Source: Actinoplanes aureus (GTDB lineage: Bacteria > Actinomycetota > Actinomycetes > Mycobacteriales > Micromonosporaceae). From it: DNA of 64,000 bases. Every line of letters starts with the position of its first letter. The first letter of the stretch is position 1. Where the stretch lies: positions 490,205 through 554,204 of the forward strand of contig NZ_JADQTO010000002.1 of NCBI RefSeq assembly GCF_015704865.1, in the 5' to 3' direction. Under the pieces are notes generated by a model, which saw only the letters and a program-made list of their open reading frames with translations, did no database searches and was not told the DNA's origin. Of this stretch, positions 43,923 to 54,786 are shown one piece after another. Position numbers and translations under genes: made by a program.

Positions 43923-44978
43923 TCAGCCCTCGCAGCCGGTGGCGACGTCTGCCGGAAAGACCCGGCACACGTCGGTGCCGATACTTCCGTCCAGCACGTC
44001 GGGAACGTCACCGGTCGGGTCCTCGCCGCTGAGGTAGTCGTTGCCGGAGTCGCCGAGGAGCTGGTCGCGACCGTCGCCGCCGAAGATCCGGTCGTTGCCG
44101 AGAACTCCGTCGAGCCGGTTGGCGGATCCGTTGCCCACCAGGATGTCGTCACCGGAGCCGCCGCGGATGTCCTCGATGTCGGCGCCGACGGTGTCGTGTT
44201 CGCCCGCGGCTCCGTCATCGCCCTTGGCGCCGTCCAGGTCGACCCGGATGGGCTGGGTCCGTGCGATGTACTGGATCTTGTCCCGGCCAGAGCCACCGAG
44301 GTAGAGGTCGGCGCCGTCGGTGCCGGAACCCCAGGTCCAGAAGTCGTCGTCGCCCGCGCCGCCGTACTGATTGTCGTCGCCGGGCCCGCCGTTCAGCAGG
44401 TCGGGACCGTTGTTGCCGGTCATGACGTCGTTGCCGTTGCCGCCGTGGACGCTGTCCCGCTCGTCGCCGCCGGAGAGCCGGTCGTCGCCGCCGTTGCCGT
44501 AGAGAAGGTCGCGGCCGCCCGCGCCAACGAGCTTGTCCTTGCCGGACTCGCCGCGGAAGTGGTCGGCGCCGCGGCCACCGGTGAGCGAGTCGCTGCCGCT
44601 GCCGCCGTACCCGATCGAGCTGAAGGGGGTCCGGTTGATGAACGAGTCGTTCTTGTTGCCGAGCTGGACAACGACGGTCTTGCCCGAGACGGACTTGTTC
44701 CGCACGGTGCACCGGACCTTGGTCCGGTCGCCTTTGACCGCTTTGCAGCCGGCCCCGGCGCGGATCGGAACCCGGTCGTCGATCGTCACCACCCGGCCGG
44801 AACGGGTCACCACCACCTTGTTGGTGAGATTGCTTCCCGCGATGTAGTGGACCTCGTCACCGCCCTTGACGCGTGCGATGCCGGTGCTCGCCGCCTGCGC
44901 GGGAACGGCGACCGCGCCGATCCCGGCAGCGGTGAGCAGCGCGACGCCGACCTGAGCAAGCCGAACGAATCCGGGCAT
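43923..44978 (-). CDS. Secreted RTX-type calcium-binding repeat protein (paralogue)
   Basis: Predicted 351-residue exported protein. It shares with the 41332 gene a signal peptide, the RAGAGCKAVKGD-TKVRCTV leader domain and repeats such as GGNGNDVMTG, GGPGDDNQYG and GGDGRDQLLG. A stretch in the middle (SGTDGADLYLGGSGRDKIQYIARTQPIRVDLDG-like) departs from the repeat and resembles the peptidase M10 C-terminal linker type. A terminal cysteine motif (CRVFPADVATGC) is also shared with the paralogue. It is probably calcium-binding outside the cell. Confidence 0.85.
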   Translation of the reverse strand: MPGFVRLAQVGVALLTAAGIGAVAVPAQAASTGIARVKGGDEVHYIAGSNLTNKVVVTRSGRVVTIDDRVPIRAGAGCKAVKGDRTKVRCTVRNKSVSGKTVVVQLGNKNDSFINRTPFSSIGYGGSGSDSLTGGRGADHFRGESGKDKLVGAGGRDLLYGNGGDDRLSGGDERDSVHGGNGNDVMTGNNGPDLLNGGPGDDNQYGGAGDDDFWTWGSGTDGADLYLGGSGRDKIQYIARTQPIRVDLDGAKGDDGAAGEHDTVGADIEDIRGGSGDDILVGNGSANRLDGVLGNDRIFGGDGRDQLLGDSGNDYLSGEDPTGDVPDVLDGSIGTDVCRVFPADVATGCEG

Positions 44979-45030
44979 GCGAATCCCTCCCCCGTGTGCG
45001 CGTCGTGTGCGGGGAGTCTAAAGGTGACGG

Positions 45031-45291
45031 TCAACCCTCGGGGCGGTTCAGCAACGCGACGGCGATCGTGTGCACCGCTTCCAGCCCGGACGGGTCCTTC
45101 AGCAGCGCGCGGCCGCCGGTCACCGCGTACCACTCCTCGGCGTCCTTGTACTGGACGCTCAGGACGACCTTGCCGCCGGAGAGCGCGCTGCGCAGCGTCA
45201 GCTCACCGGTCACCACACCCACCTCATCGGTCATCACCCCACCCGGTCCCGCCGTGATGTCGGTGGTTCTGCTCTTCTTCGCCTCGGCCAT
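45031..45291 (-). CDS. Small protein coupled to the secreted nuclease
   Basis: Predicted 86-residue soluble protein. The frame uses the ATG at 45291, which shares a base with the nuclease stop codon (TGATG). The sequence has strands such as VVTGELTLRSAL, GKVVLSVQYKDAEEWYAV and a helix near AVHTIAVALLN. I do not recognise the family. The coupling suggests a joint function with the nuclease, possibly protection of the producing cell, which is inference. Confidence 0.65.
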   Translation of the reverse strand: MAEAKKSRTTDITAGPGGVMTDEVGVVTGELTLRSALSGGKVVLSVQYKDAEEWYAVTGGRALLKDPSGLEAVHTIAVALLNRPEG

Positions 45292-45932
45292 CAGCAGGTC
45301 TCCAGCATGTCGGTGAGCGCGTCCTTCTCCGCACTGGTGATGGTCAGCTTCCAGTAGCTCTTGACCTCGATCCAGTCCGCGGCGTACGAGCACCAGCTCG
45401 CCCGGGCGCTCGGTTTCCAGGTGGACGGGTCCTGGTCGCCCTTTGCCCGGTTGGAGGTCTGCGAAACGGCGATCAGCTGCGGCCGGTCCAGGTCGTTGGC
45501 GAAATCCTCTCGCTTCGCGGTGTTCCACGAGGAGGCGCCGGAGCGCCAGGCGTTCGCGAGCGGGATCATGTGGTCGATGTCGACCTTGGTCGGCGAGTTG
45601 AGCACCTTGCCGTCGTAGAGGCTGTCCCAGGTGCCGGCGACCACGTTGCAACCGGAGAACTTGACCTTGTCGCCGTCGCGTTTGAGGACGGTGTCCCGTA
45701 CGTCGCAGTTCTCGCCGGTGTCCCGCCAGTGCGGGAACTTCTCGCGGGTGTAGCCCCGCATAGAGCCGGCCTTGGCCACGGTCAACGTGTCCAGTGTGGC
45801 GACGGCGTCCGCGGAATCGGTGGACTCCGGAGCCGGGCCGGCGTCGGCCACTTCACAGCCGGCGAGCAGTGCGGCGGCGAGAAGAAGGGGAAGGGGAAGA
45901 TATCGAGGGGGCACGTTTCCCAGCGTAGGCAT
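45291..45932 (-). CDS. Exported HNH-type nuclease (DUF1524-like) lipoprotein
   Basis: Predicted 213-residue exported protein. The signal peptide ends in a LAGC lipobox. The C-terminal region resembles secreted DUF1524/HNH endonucleases of actinobacteria, with VDIDHMIPLANAW as the metal-finger histidine region and RPQLIAVSQTSNRAKGDQDPS-type segment after it. Cysteines (CDV, GCN, CSY, terminal C) may form disulphides. A GTG 18 bases later is an alternative start with a GGGA box. It probably degrades extracellular nucleic acid. Confidence 0.82.
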   Translation of the reverse strand: MPTLGNVPPRYLPLPLLLAAALLAGCEVADAGPAPESTDSADAVATLDTLTVAKAGSMRGYTREKFPHWRDTGENCDVRDTVLKRDGDKVKFSGCNVVAGTWDSLYDGKVLNSPTKVDIDHMIPLANAWRSGASSWNTAKREDFANDLDRPQLIAVSQTSNRAKGDQDPSTWKPSARASWCSYAADWIEVKSYWKLTITSAEKDALTDMLETC

Positions 45933-45954
45933 GCTCAGCTCGTACCCAAGATCA

Positions 45955-45995
45955 CGGCCGCGTGACCGCCCGGGGTGACGGGCGGCACGCGGCCG
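45955..45995. terminator. Long hairpin between leuA and the nuclease gene
   Basis: A 10-bp outer stem (cggccgcgtg / cacgcggccg) encloses an inner ccgcccg/cgggcgg pair. It lies just downstream of the leuA stop and upstream of the nuclease gene on the minus strand, so it most likely ends leuA transcription. No strong T-run is present. Confidence 0.6.
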
Positions 45996-46004
45996 GGTGA
46001 AATC

Positions 46005-47774
<1,770 letters not shown>

Positions 47775-47849
47775 TCAACTCCGCGACGAGGTGCCGGCCT
47801 GGAATGGGGCCTCGTCGCGGCAGCGAAGAAGAAGAAACGCGTGCCACAT
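47775..47849 (-). CDS. leuL: leuA leader peptide
   Basis: A 24-residue frame beginning MWHAFLLLRC precedes leuA by 42 bp. It contains three consecutive leucine codons, all CTT, which is a rare codon in this GC-rich genome. The remaining codons overlap both arms of an 11-bp hairpin. A TAACGT -10 box ends ten bases before the ATG, so the transcript is nearly leaderless. Together these are the parts of a leucine attenuator of the ribosome-stalling type. Confidence 0.72.
   Translation of the reverse strand: MWHAFLLLRCRDEAPFQAGTSSRS
47781..47820 (-). promoter_or_regulatory. leuA attenuator hairpin
   Basis: Perfect 11-bp arms (ccgcgacgagg at 47781-47791 and cctcgtcgcgg at 47810-47820) enclose an 18-nt loop inside the leader peptide frame. 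A ribosome stalled at the three CTT codons would change whether this hairpin forms. No U-run follows, so the output could be Rho-dependent or act on leuA translation. Confidence 0.65.
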
Positions 47850-47859
47850 GTCGCCAAAC

Positions 47860-47889
47860 ACGTTACGTGATCGACTTCTGGGTGGCGAA
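47860..47889 (-). promoter_or_regulatory. Probable leuA promoter
   Basis: On the minus strand TTCGCC (47889-47884) and TAACGT (47865-47860) are spaced 18 bp. It starts right after the stop of the upstream lipoprotein gene and predicts a transcript start a few bases before the leader peptide ATG. Confidence 0.5.
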
Positions 47890-47911
47890 CCAATCGCCCG
47901 GATCGTGGGAC

Positions 47912-48682
47912 TCAGGCGGGCGGGGCGAGGCTGGGCGGCACCACCGGCGGCGGGCTGTTCATTCCCATCGGCTGGCCGGCCACCTCCGGCCCGGGCAGCG
48001 GCACGGTGTCCGGACCGTCGACCTGATTGACCAGCTTGAGCACGCCGAACTCGACCCGGGCCGCGGTCAGCAGACCCTCCGGGGAGTAGCAGTAGATGCC
48101 GACGTCGACCGGCGCGTCCAGCGAGGCGGAGACCGAGTCGACCGCGTAGCAACTGCCCTGCGCGCCGGGCAGCGGCTGCACCGCGGAGACCGCCAGGGCG
48201 GCCTGCCGGTCGGTGAAGACCGAGAGCCACTGCCGGAAGAGGCGTTGCACCTTGGGGTCGTACTTGCGGGGCACCCGCTCGCCCTTGTCGGCGACCCGTA
48301 CGCAGACCGACGCGACGGGGTTGGTCGGCGTGGAGAGGGTGCACTGGTACACGCCGTTGGCATTGCGTACCACCGAGACCCCGGTCGTGCCGCCGAGCGC
48401 GCCGTTCGGGATGTCGACCCGCCAGCTGCCGTCCTTGGCCACCGTCGCGATGACGTTGCGGGGTGCGCCGTCGCCGACGTCCAGCGTGTAGAGAGCGGCG
48501 TACTTGAGGTCCTGCCCGAGCGCGGCCAGGCCGGCCAGCGCGTCGCGGGCGTCGGCAGCCGGCTCCGCTTGCGGGGACGCCGACGGGGGTGCCGCCTCCG
48601 GGGTGTCGGCGCTGCATCCGCCCAGGCCCATGATCAAGAGGGCGGCGGTCAACGCGAAAAGGCGCACCGCGACATTCTTCAC
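47912..48682 (-). CDS. Hypothetical lipoprotein
   Basis: Predicted 256-residue lipoprotein. The signal peptide ends in a LGGC lipobox near residue 23, followed by an Ala/Pro/Glu-rich linker. The body has alternating strands with four to five cysteines ([28 protein letters not shown]) that could form disulphides, and the end is Pro-rich. The pattern recalls LppX/LprG-like beta-sheet lipoproteins only in a general way; I assign no function. It is divergent from the aspartokinase gene and starts with GTG. Confidence 0.7.
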   Translation of the reverse strand: MKNVAVRLFALTAALLIMGLGGCSADTPEAAPPSASPQAEPAADARDALAGLAALGQDLKYAALYTLDVGDGAPRNVIATVAKDGSWRVDIPNGALGGTTGVSVVRNANGVYQCTLSTPTNPVASVCVRVADKGERVPRKYDPKVQRLFRQWLSVFTDRQAALAVSAVQPLPGAQGSCYAVDSVSASLDAPVDVGIYCYSPEGLLTAARVEFGVLKLVNQVDGPDTVPLPGPEVAGQPMGMNSPPPVVPPSLAPPA

Positions 48683-48819
48683 CCATCGGCGCGACGCGGC
48701 GCTCTGGTGACTCCGGCGTGTCGCGCCCGCCGCGGCCGGATTCTGGGATCGCCTGTCGAGCAGCAGCGGAGGCGCCGCTAGGGTGGTTGCGACTGTCTAG
48801 CCTCAAGGATTGGTTCACC

Positions 48820-50085
<1,266 letters not shown>

Positions 50086-50093
50086 TCCGGCCG

Positions 50094-51161
50094 ATGCCGT
50101 CGCCCACGCTCGCCGTCGTCGGAGCCACCGGCTCCGTCGGGACGGTCATGCTCGAGCTGCTCTCCTCCCGGCGCAACGTCTGGGGCGAGATCCGGCTGAT
50201 CGCCACGGCGCGGTCGGCCGGCAAGATGCTGACCTGCCGCGGCGAGCAGCTGGTGGTGCGTGAGCTGACGGCCGAGGCGTTCGACGGCGTCGACGTGGCC
50301 ATGTTCGACGTGCCCGACGACGTGTCCGCCCAGTGGGCGCCGGTCGCCGTCGCCCGCGGCGCGATCGTGGTGGACAACTCGTCCGCGTTCCGGATGGACC
50401 CCGAGGTCCCGCTGGTGGTGCCCGAGGTCAACCGCGAGGTGGCCGGGTATCGTCCGCGCGGCATCGTCTCCAGCGCCAACTGCACCACCGCCGCGATGAT
50501 CATGGCGGTCGCGCCCCTGCACTACGAGTACGGGCTGCGCGAACTGGTGCTGGCCTCGTACCAGTCGGCGTCCGGCGCCGGGCAGTACGGCATCGACACC
50601 CTGCACGACCAGCTCACCAAGGTCGCCGGTGACCGGCTGCTCGGCTCCCGGCCGGGCAACGTACGCCAGGCGGTCGGCGACGACCTCGGCCCGTTCCCGG
50701 CTCCGCTCGCGCTCAACGTGGTGCCCTGGTCCGGCCAGCTCGCCGACCTCGGCTGGTCCTCCGAGGAGCTGAAACTCCGCAACGAGTCCCGCAAGATCCT
50801 CGGCATTCCGGCGCTCAAGGTGGCCGCCACCTGCGTGCGGGTTCCGGTGGTCACCGGCCACTCGGTCGCCGTGCACGCCGTCTTCGCCTCCGAGGTCACC
50901 GCCGACGGCGCACGCCAGGTGCTGCGCAACGCCCCCGGCGTCATCCTGGTCGACGACCCGGAGGCCGGCGAGTTCCCGATGCCGATCGACGCGGTCGGCA
51001 CCGACCCGTCCTGGGTGGGCCGCATCCGCCGGGCCATGGACGATCCGCGCGCGCTCTCCCTCTTCGTGACCGGCGACAACATGCGCAAGGGCGCGGCGTT
51101 GAACACGGTGCAGATCGCCGAGCTGATCGCCGCCGAGATCAGCAAGCGCGGCGAGAGCTAG
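50094..51161 (+). CDS. asd: Aspartate-semialdehyde dehydrogenase
   Basis: Predicted 355-residue NADPH-dependent enzyme following aspartokinase in the pathway. It has GATGSVG in the Rossmann fold (10-16), the catalytic cysteine 130 in SSANCTT, and conserved GSGAGQYG-type and RVPVVTGHS active-site regions. The gene follows lysC by eight bases, the standard actinobacterial ask-asd operon. Confidence 0.95.
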   Translation: MPSPTLAVVGATGSVGTVMLELLSSRRNVWGEIRLIATARSAGKMLTCRGEQLVVRELTAEAFDGVDVAMFDVPDDVSAQWAPVAVARGAIVVDNSSAFRMDPEVPLVVPEVNREVAGYRPRGIVSSANCTTAAMIMAVAPLHYEYGLRELVLASYQSASGAGQYGIDTLHDQLTKVAGDRLLGSRPGNVRQAVGDDLGPFPAPLALNVVPWSGQLADLGWSSEELKLRNESRKILGIPALKVAATCVRVPVVTGHSVAVHAVFASEVTADGARQVLRNAPGVILVDDPEAGEFPMPIDAVGTDPSWVGRIRRAMDDPRALSLFVTGDNMRKGAALNTVQIAELIAAEISKRGES

Positions 51162-51320
51162 GCGCGATTTCATCGGTACGGGTCAGCGCCGTCCCGATCA
51201 ATCCGGACCGTCCCCGCTCTCCCGCGCCGGCTGGCAGCCCGCTCCGGGCCCCACCGCGACCGCCGGGCCCATGCACGTGGCCGGGCCCAACCCACCACCG
51301 CAGGCGGTTAGGGTGTCGCC

Positions 51321-51650
51321 ATGAGCGGGACCGACATCTGCGAGGTCGTGATCACGGCCGCCGATCCGGAGTGGCTGGCCGAGTTCACCCGCCGCCTGGT
51401 CACCGACCGGCTGGCCGCGTGCGGACAGCAGGTGGCGGCGATCCGTTCCATCTATCGCTGGGACGGCGCGATCCAGGACGACCCGGAGGCGCGGGTTGCC
51501 CTGCACACCCGGGTCGCGCTTGTCGATCGGATCGTCGAGCGGGCGAATGCCGAGCACCCGTACGACGTACCGTGCGTGCTCGCCCTCCCCGTGCTGGCCG
51601 CGAACCCGGCGTATGTTGCCTGGGTGCTGGAGGAGACCGCCGCGGCCTGA
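51321..51650 (+). CDS. cutA: CutA-like divalent cation tolerance protein
   Basis: Predicted 109-residue trimeric CutA1-type protein. Recognisable parts are the AEFTRRLVTDRLAACGQQV helix, IYRWDGAIQDDPEARVALHT, and the HPYDVPCVLALPV strand. CutA proteins share a PII-like fold and were linked to copper tolerance, but their molecular role is not settled. The ATG follows a ggttagggtgtcgcc spacer without a strong ribosome binding site. Confidence 0.9.
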   Translation: MSGTDICEVVITAADPEWLAEFTRRLVTDRLAACGQQVAAIRSIYRWDGAIQDDPEARVALHTRVALVDRIVERANAEHPYDVPCVLALPVLAANPAYVAWVLEETAAA

Positions 51651-51656
51651 AGGCCG

Positions 51657-51688
51657 GCGTGCGGAGTCCGAACCCGAACTCCGCACGC
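51657..51688. terminator. Bidirectional hairpin between cutA and pyrE
   Basis: A perfect 11-bp stem (gcgtgcggagt / actccgcacgc) with a 10-nt loop lies between the convergent stop codons of cutA and pyrE. No T-run is visible. Confidence 0.7.
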
Positions 51689-51707
51689 GGCCAGACTGCG
51701 CGGTCGC

Positions 51708-52232
51708 TCAGGCGACGGCGTCGAGGTCGGCGCGGGTCAGCAGCGCCCGCAGGGTGATGCCCTCGGCCGCCAGGGCCTGCGCGCCGCCCTCCTGCCGGTC
51801 GATCACGCAGACCGCGTGGTCCACGTGCGCGCCCAGCTTGCGCAGATCCTTCGTGGAGAGGACGACCTGGCCACCGGAGGTGACGACGTCCTCGACGATC
51901 AGGACGCGGCGGCCGGCCACCTCGGCGCCCTCGGCCAGCCGGGCGGTGCCGTACTGCTTGGCCTGCTTGCGGACGAAGGCGGTGGGCAGGCCGGCGTGCC
52001 GGGCGAGGGCGGTGACCACGGCGATGCCGCCCATCTCGAGTCCGGCGAGGACCTCGGTGCCTTCCGGGATCAGGACGGCGAGCTGCTCGGCCAGCTTGTC
52101 GAGGAGAACCGGGTCGGCCTCGAACTGGTACTTGTCGAAGTATTCGGTCGCGGTACGGCCGGAGCGCAGGGTGAATTCGCCGGTCAGCCGGCTCACACTG
52201 CGAACCTGGCGGGCGAGGTCGGAGTCAGTCAC
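51708..52232 (-). CDS. pyrE: Orotate phosphoribosyltransferase
   Basis: Predicted 174-residue enzyme of pyrimidine synthesis joining orotate to PRPP. The PRPP-binding motif VLIVEDVVTSGG is intact, and the N-terminal RLTGEFTLRSGRTATEYFDKYQFEADP matches actinobacterial PyrE. I chose the GTG at 52232; a longer frame adds 27 unlikely Gly/Arg/Ser residues. It stands alone rather than in a pyr operon. Confidence 0.93.
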   Translation of the reverse strand: MTDSDLARQVRSVSRLTGEFTLRSGRTATEYFDKYQFEADPVLLDKLAEQLAVLIPEGTEVLAGLEMGGIAVVTALARHAGLPTAFVRKQAKQYGTARLAEGAEVAGRRVLIVEDVVTSGGQVVLSTKDLRKLGAHVDHAVCVIDRQEGGAQALAAEGITLRALLTRADLDAVA

Positions 52233-52382
52233 AAGGTCCCAGCTTGTCAGGCCGCCGACCGAGCCGGCACGGCGCCCCGGGCGGTCACCCGTTGGCGTAC
52301 TTGATCTGCTCAATACCGCACAGTATGTCTGTTTGGGGTAGGTTTCGCGTAATTAGCGGCTTGCGCCCGGAAGGAAAGTTCT

Positions 52383-52652
52383 GTGACACCCTTCGCGATG
52401 CTCTTCCTACTCGCCCTTGCCGGCTCCTCCTGCTTCGCCCTCGGCCGCGCCCTCGGCCGGGGCGAACGCTACGAGCGCGGCTACCGGGAGGGCTTCCGCG
52501 ACGGCGAGACCGGTTCCCTCGCCCGCGCCACCCGGCTCATGCAGCTCGGCGATCGCCCCTCCATCGCCCCGGTCGTGGAGACGATGCTCGGCCCGTACGC
52601 CGTACCCCAGCAGATGGCCCCCCGCACGGTGGGCCCGCAGCTCGCTCTCTGA
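52383..52652 (+). CDS. Small membrane protein of unknown function
   Basis: Predicted 89-residue protein. An N-terminal hydrophobic helix (MLFLLALAGSSCFALG) is followed by a Gly/Arg-rich basic segment (GRGERYERGYREGFRDGETG) and a short tail. GGAAGGAAA five bases before the GTG is a strong ribosome binding site, and TTGATC with a TATGTC-like element 17 bases later is a plausible promoter. A terminator follows. I do not recognise the family. Confidence 0.65.
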   Translation: MTPFAMLFLLALAGSSCFALGRALGRGERYERGYREGFRDGETGSLARATRLMQLGDRPSIAPVVETMLGPYAVPQQMAPRTVGPQLAL

Positions 52653-52677
52653 AGGCCGCGCCGTGACCAATGCGGCG

Positions 52678-52706
52678 AAAGGCCCGGCTCGATGAGCCGG
52701 GCCTTT
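52678..52706. terminator. Terminator upstream of the tRNA-Pro fragment
   Basis: A perfect 13-bp stem (aaaggcccggctc / gagccgggccttt) with a 3-nt loop. It ends the small membrane protein gene. Before the island inserted it would also have ended tRNA-Pro transcription from the other side. Confidence 0.88.
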
Positions 52707-52715
52707 CTGCAACAT

Positions 52716-52765
52716 CGTGGTCGGGGTGGCGGGATTTGAACCCACGGCCTCTTCGTCCCGAACGA
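52716..52765 (-). repeat. att repeat, left: tRNA-Pro 3' fragment
   Basis: Fifty bases identical to 55512-55561, from two bases beyond the encoded CCA through the T-arm and variable loop to the anticodon arm of tRNA-Pro(CGG). Beyond 52765 the match stops, so the 5' half of a tRNA is missing here and this copy cannot be functional. Confidence 0.92.
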
Positions 52766-52818
52766 GGCTCGGCTCTTTGGTCGACGTGGTCGATCGTCTA
52801 TATGCGCTGCTAGCGGTC

Positions 52819-52843
52819 TTGGTCACCGTTGGTCTGCGTTGGT
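52819..52843 (+). repeat. Three TTGGT motifs phased at 10 bp
   Basis: ttggt occurs at 52819, 52829 and 52839, exactly one helical turn apart, about 55 bp inside the left att copy. Such phased short repeats are typical of arm-type integrase or excisionase sites. Confidence 0.55.
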
Positions 52844-52858
52844 GGTTCCGGGGGATGG

Positions 52859-52876
52859 GCGCAAGATCTTCTCCCA
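52859..52876 (+). repeat. 18-bp direct repeat, left copy
   Basis: gcgcaagatcttctccca occurs here and again at 55418-55435, both inside the island near its ends and in the same orientation. The core aagatctt is a palindrome. Confidence 0.75.
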
Positions 52877-52978
52877 TGACCTCCGTGACAGATTGGTCTC
52901 AGGACATGGGTGGCACATGCCGCTAGACGGCTCAGCTGTCGGTAGCGCATCGATTGACCACCGTGCAAGGTGAAGGGC

Positions 52979-54007
52979 ATGACTAGCGTTGAAACCCGTC
53001 CTGTCCGGGTGGCCCTGGTCGGGTCTGGGCGGATGGGCTCGTTCCACGGCGAGACGGTCGGTCGTCGCCTGCCCGGAGCGCAGTTGGTGGCCGTCGCGGA
53101 CCCGGCGCCGGGCGCCGCCGAGCGGCTGGGCGCGGCGCTGGGCGTGCCACGCGCGTACACCGATGCGGGCGAGGTGTTCGCCGATGCTGAGGTGGACGCG
53201 GTGGTGATCGCGGCGCCAGCCCGGTTCCACGCCGAGTTGGTCGTCGCGGCGGCGGGCGCGGGCAAGGCAGTGTTCTGCGAGAAGCCGATGGCGCTGACCC
53301 TGGCCGACGCCGACCGGGCCATCGACGCGGCCCGCGCGAGCGGTGTGGTGTTGCAGGTCGGGTTCAACCGGAGGTTCGCTCCGGATTGGGCCGCTGCCCG
53401 CGCGTTGCTTGACGACGGCCGGCTGGGCACGCCGAGGTTGCTGCGGTCGGTGACCCGCGACCCGGGCGGGTTCGACCCGTCTCGGGTGCCCCTGGACACG
53501 ATCTTCAACGAGACGCTGATCCATGATTTTGACGCGCTCCGGTTTCTCAATCCGGGTGCCGAGGCGGTAGAGGTGTACGCGACTGCGGACGCGCTGGTCG
53601 AGCCGGAGTGGCGTGACCGGGGTCTCCTGGACACCGCGGTGGTGGTGGTCCGCTTCGACAACCGGGCGACCGGAGTCGCCGAGGCCTGCTTCGAGGCGGC
53701 ATATGGCTACGACGTGCGCGGCGAGGTGTTCGGCTCGGGTGGGATGGCCACGATGGGCGGTGCCGGCCGGACCGGGATGGTCTTCTCCGGCGCATCCGGC
53801 CGGCTGGCCGAGACGGTCCGCGGCGACCAGGAGTTGCTGGCCGACGCCTATGTGGCGGAGCTGGCGGCGTTCGTCGACGCCTTCCGAGCCCAGGCCCCGG
53901 CCCCGGTGGGCGGTGAGGACGCCCGCGCTGCGCTCGCGATCGCGTTGGCTGCCGCCGAGTCGGTGCGCTCCGGTGGTCCGGTTCGGATCGAGAAGGTGGG
54001 GAAGTGA
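52979..54007 (+). CDS. Gfo/Idh/MocA family oxidoreductase (inositol dehydrogenase-like)
   Basis: Predicted 342-residue NAD(P)-dependent dehydrogenase. The N-terminal Rossmann fold has GSGRMGSFH, the conserved EKPMA motif follows near residue 100, and the second domain carries GFNRRF and a D-x-x-x-H-like NETLIHDFD active-site segment. It resembles myo-inositol 2-dehydrogenase IolG. The ATG at 52979 is preferred over a GTG nine bases earlier because an AAGGTGA stretch lies upstream. It overlaps the next gene by four bases. It is cargo of the tRNA-Pro element and its true sugar substrate is unknown. Confidence 0.88.
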   Translation: MTSVETRPVRVALVGSGRMGSFHGETVGRRLPGAQLVAVADPAPGAAERLGAALGVPRAYTDAGEVFADAEVDAVVIAAPARFHAELVVAAAGAGKAVFCEKPMALTLADADRAIDAARASGVVLQVGFNRRFAPDWAAARALLDDGRLGTPRLLRSVTRDPGGFDPSRVPLDTIFNETLIHDFDALRFLNPGAEAVEVYATADALVEPEWRDRGLLDTAVVVVRFDNRATGVAEACFEAAYGYDVRGEVFGSGGMATMGGAGRTGMVFSGASGRLAETVRGDQELLADAYVAELAAFVDAFRAQAPAPVGGEDARAALAIALAAAESVRSGGPVRIEKVGK

Positions 54008-54786
54008 GCATGTTCCGGCTGGCGGTGTGCGCCGAGATGGTGTTCCTGGACCTGCCGTTCGACGAGCGGGTGCGGCGCATCGCCGACCTCGGGTTCGAGG
54101 TTGAGATCTGGGACTGGACGACGAAGGACATCGACGCCCTGGCCAAGACTGGAGCCCGATTTTCCTCGATGACCGGCTACATTCGCGGCACGCTGGCCGA
54201 CCCTGCCGGCGCCGACGAGTTGTTGCGCACCGCCGAGCAGTCCCTGCGCGTGGCCGAGCAGCTGGACTCTCCGCGTCTGAACGTGCACGGCACCGGGCTG
54301 GATAACAGGGGCTTGCCGGTGGTGGCCTCGCAGGTGGTCACGCCGGCGATGTGGTTACAGGCCGCCCGGACCCTGACCCGGCTCGCCGAGCTGGGTGAAC
54401 GGGCGGGGCGGGTGTTCACCCTGGAGAATCTCAACACCGCAGTCGATCATCCCGGCACCCCGTTTGCCCGCGCAGCGGACACCGTTGCCCTTGTGGAGGC
54501 CATCGGCAGCCCGCACCTACGGCTGAATCTGGACCTCTACCACGCACAGGTCGGCGAGGGAAACCTGATCGAGCTCGTGGAGCGCGCCCTGCCGCTGATC
54601 GGCGAGATTCAGGTCGCCGACGTTCCGGGTCGCTGCGAGCCGGGCACCGGCGAGATCAACTATCCGGCGGTCGCGGCCGCCCTCAACCGGCTCGACTACA
54701 CCGGCGTCGTTGGCCTCGAGGCCTGGGCCTCCGGCGACTCAGAAGAAGCGCTCGAACGGTTCCGCGCCGCATTCACCCTCGCCTAG
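54004..54786 (+). CDS. Hydroxypyruvate isomerase-like TIM-barrel protein
   Basis: Predicted 260-residue protein of the xylose isomerase-like/AP endonuclease 2 barrel fold, near hydroxypyruvate isomerase Hyi. It shows TLENLN (a metal-ligand glutamate), LNLDLYHAQVGEGNL, IGEIQVADVPGRCEPGTGEINY and the terminal GLEAWASGDSEEALE. The start is GTG overlapping the dehydrogenase stop (GTGA); an ATG two codons later is possible. With the dehydrogenase it suggests a two-step conversion of a sugar or inositol derivative, which is inference. Confidence 0.88.
   Translation: MSMFRLAVCAEMVFLDLPFDERVRRIADLGFEVEIWDWTTKDIDALAKTGARFSSMTGYIRGTLADPAGADELLRTAEQSLRVAEQLDSPRLNVHGTGLDNRGLPVVASQVVTPAMWLQAARTLTRLAELGERAGRVFTLENLNTAVDHPGTPFARAADTVALVEAIGSPHLRLNLDLYHAQVGEGNLIELVERALPLIGEIQVADVPGRCEPGTGEINYPAVAAALNRLDYTGVVGLEAWASGDSEEALERFRAAFTLA

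Noticed and set aside
41332..44978. RTX proteins considered as pore-forming toxins.
   Set aside because: They lack the hydrophobic pore and acylation domains, have Sec signal peptides and no type I secretion genes nearby.
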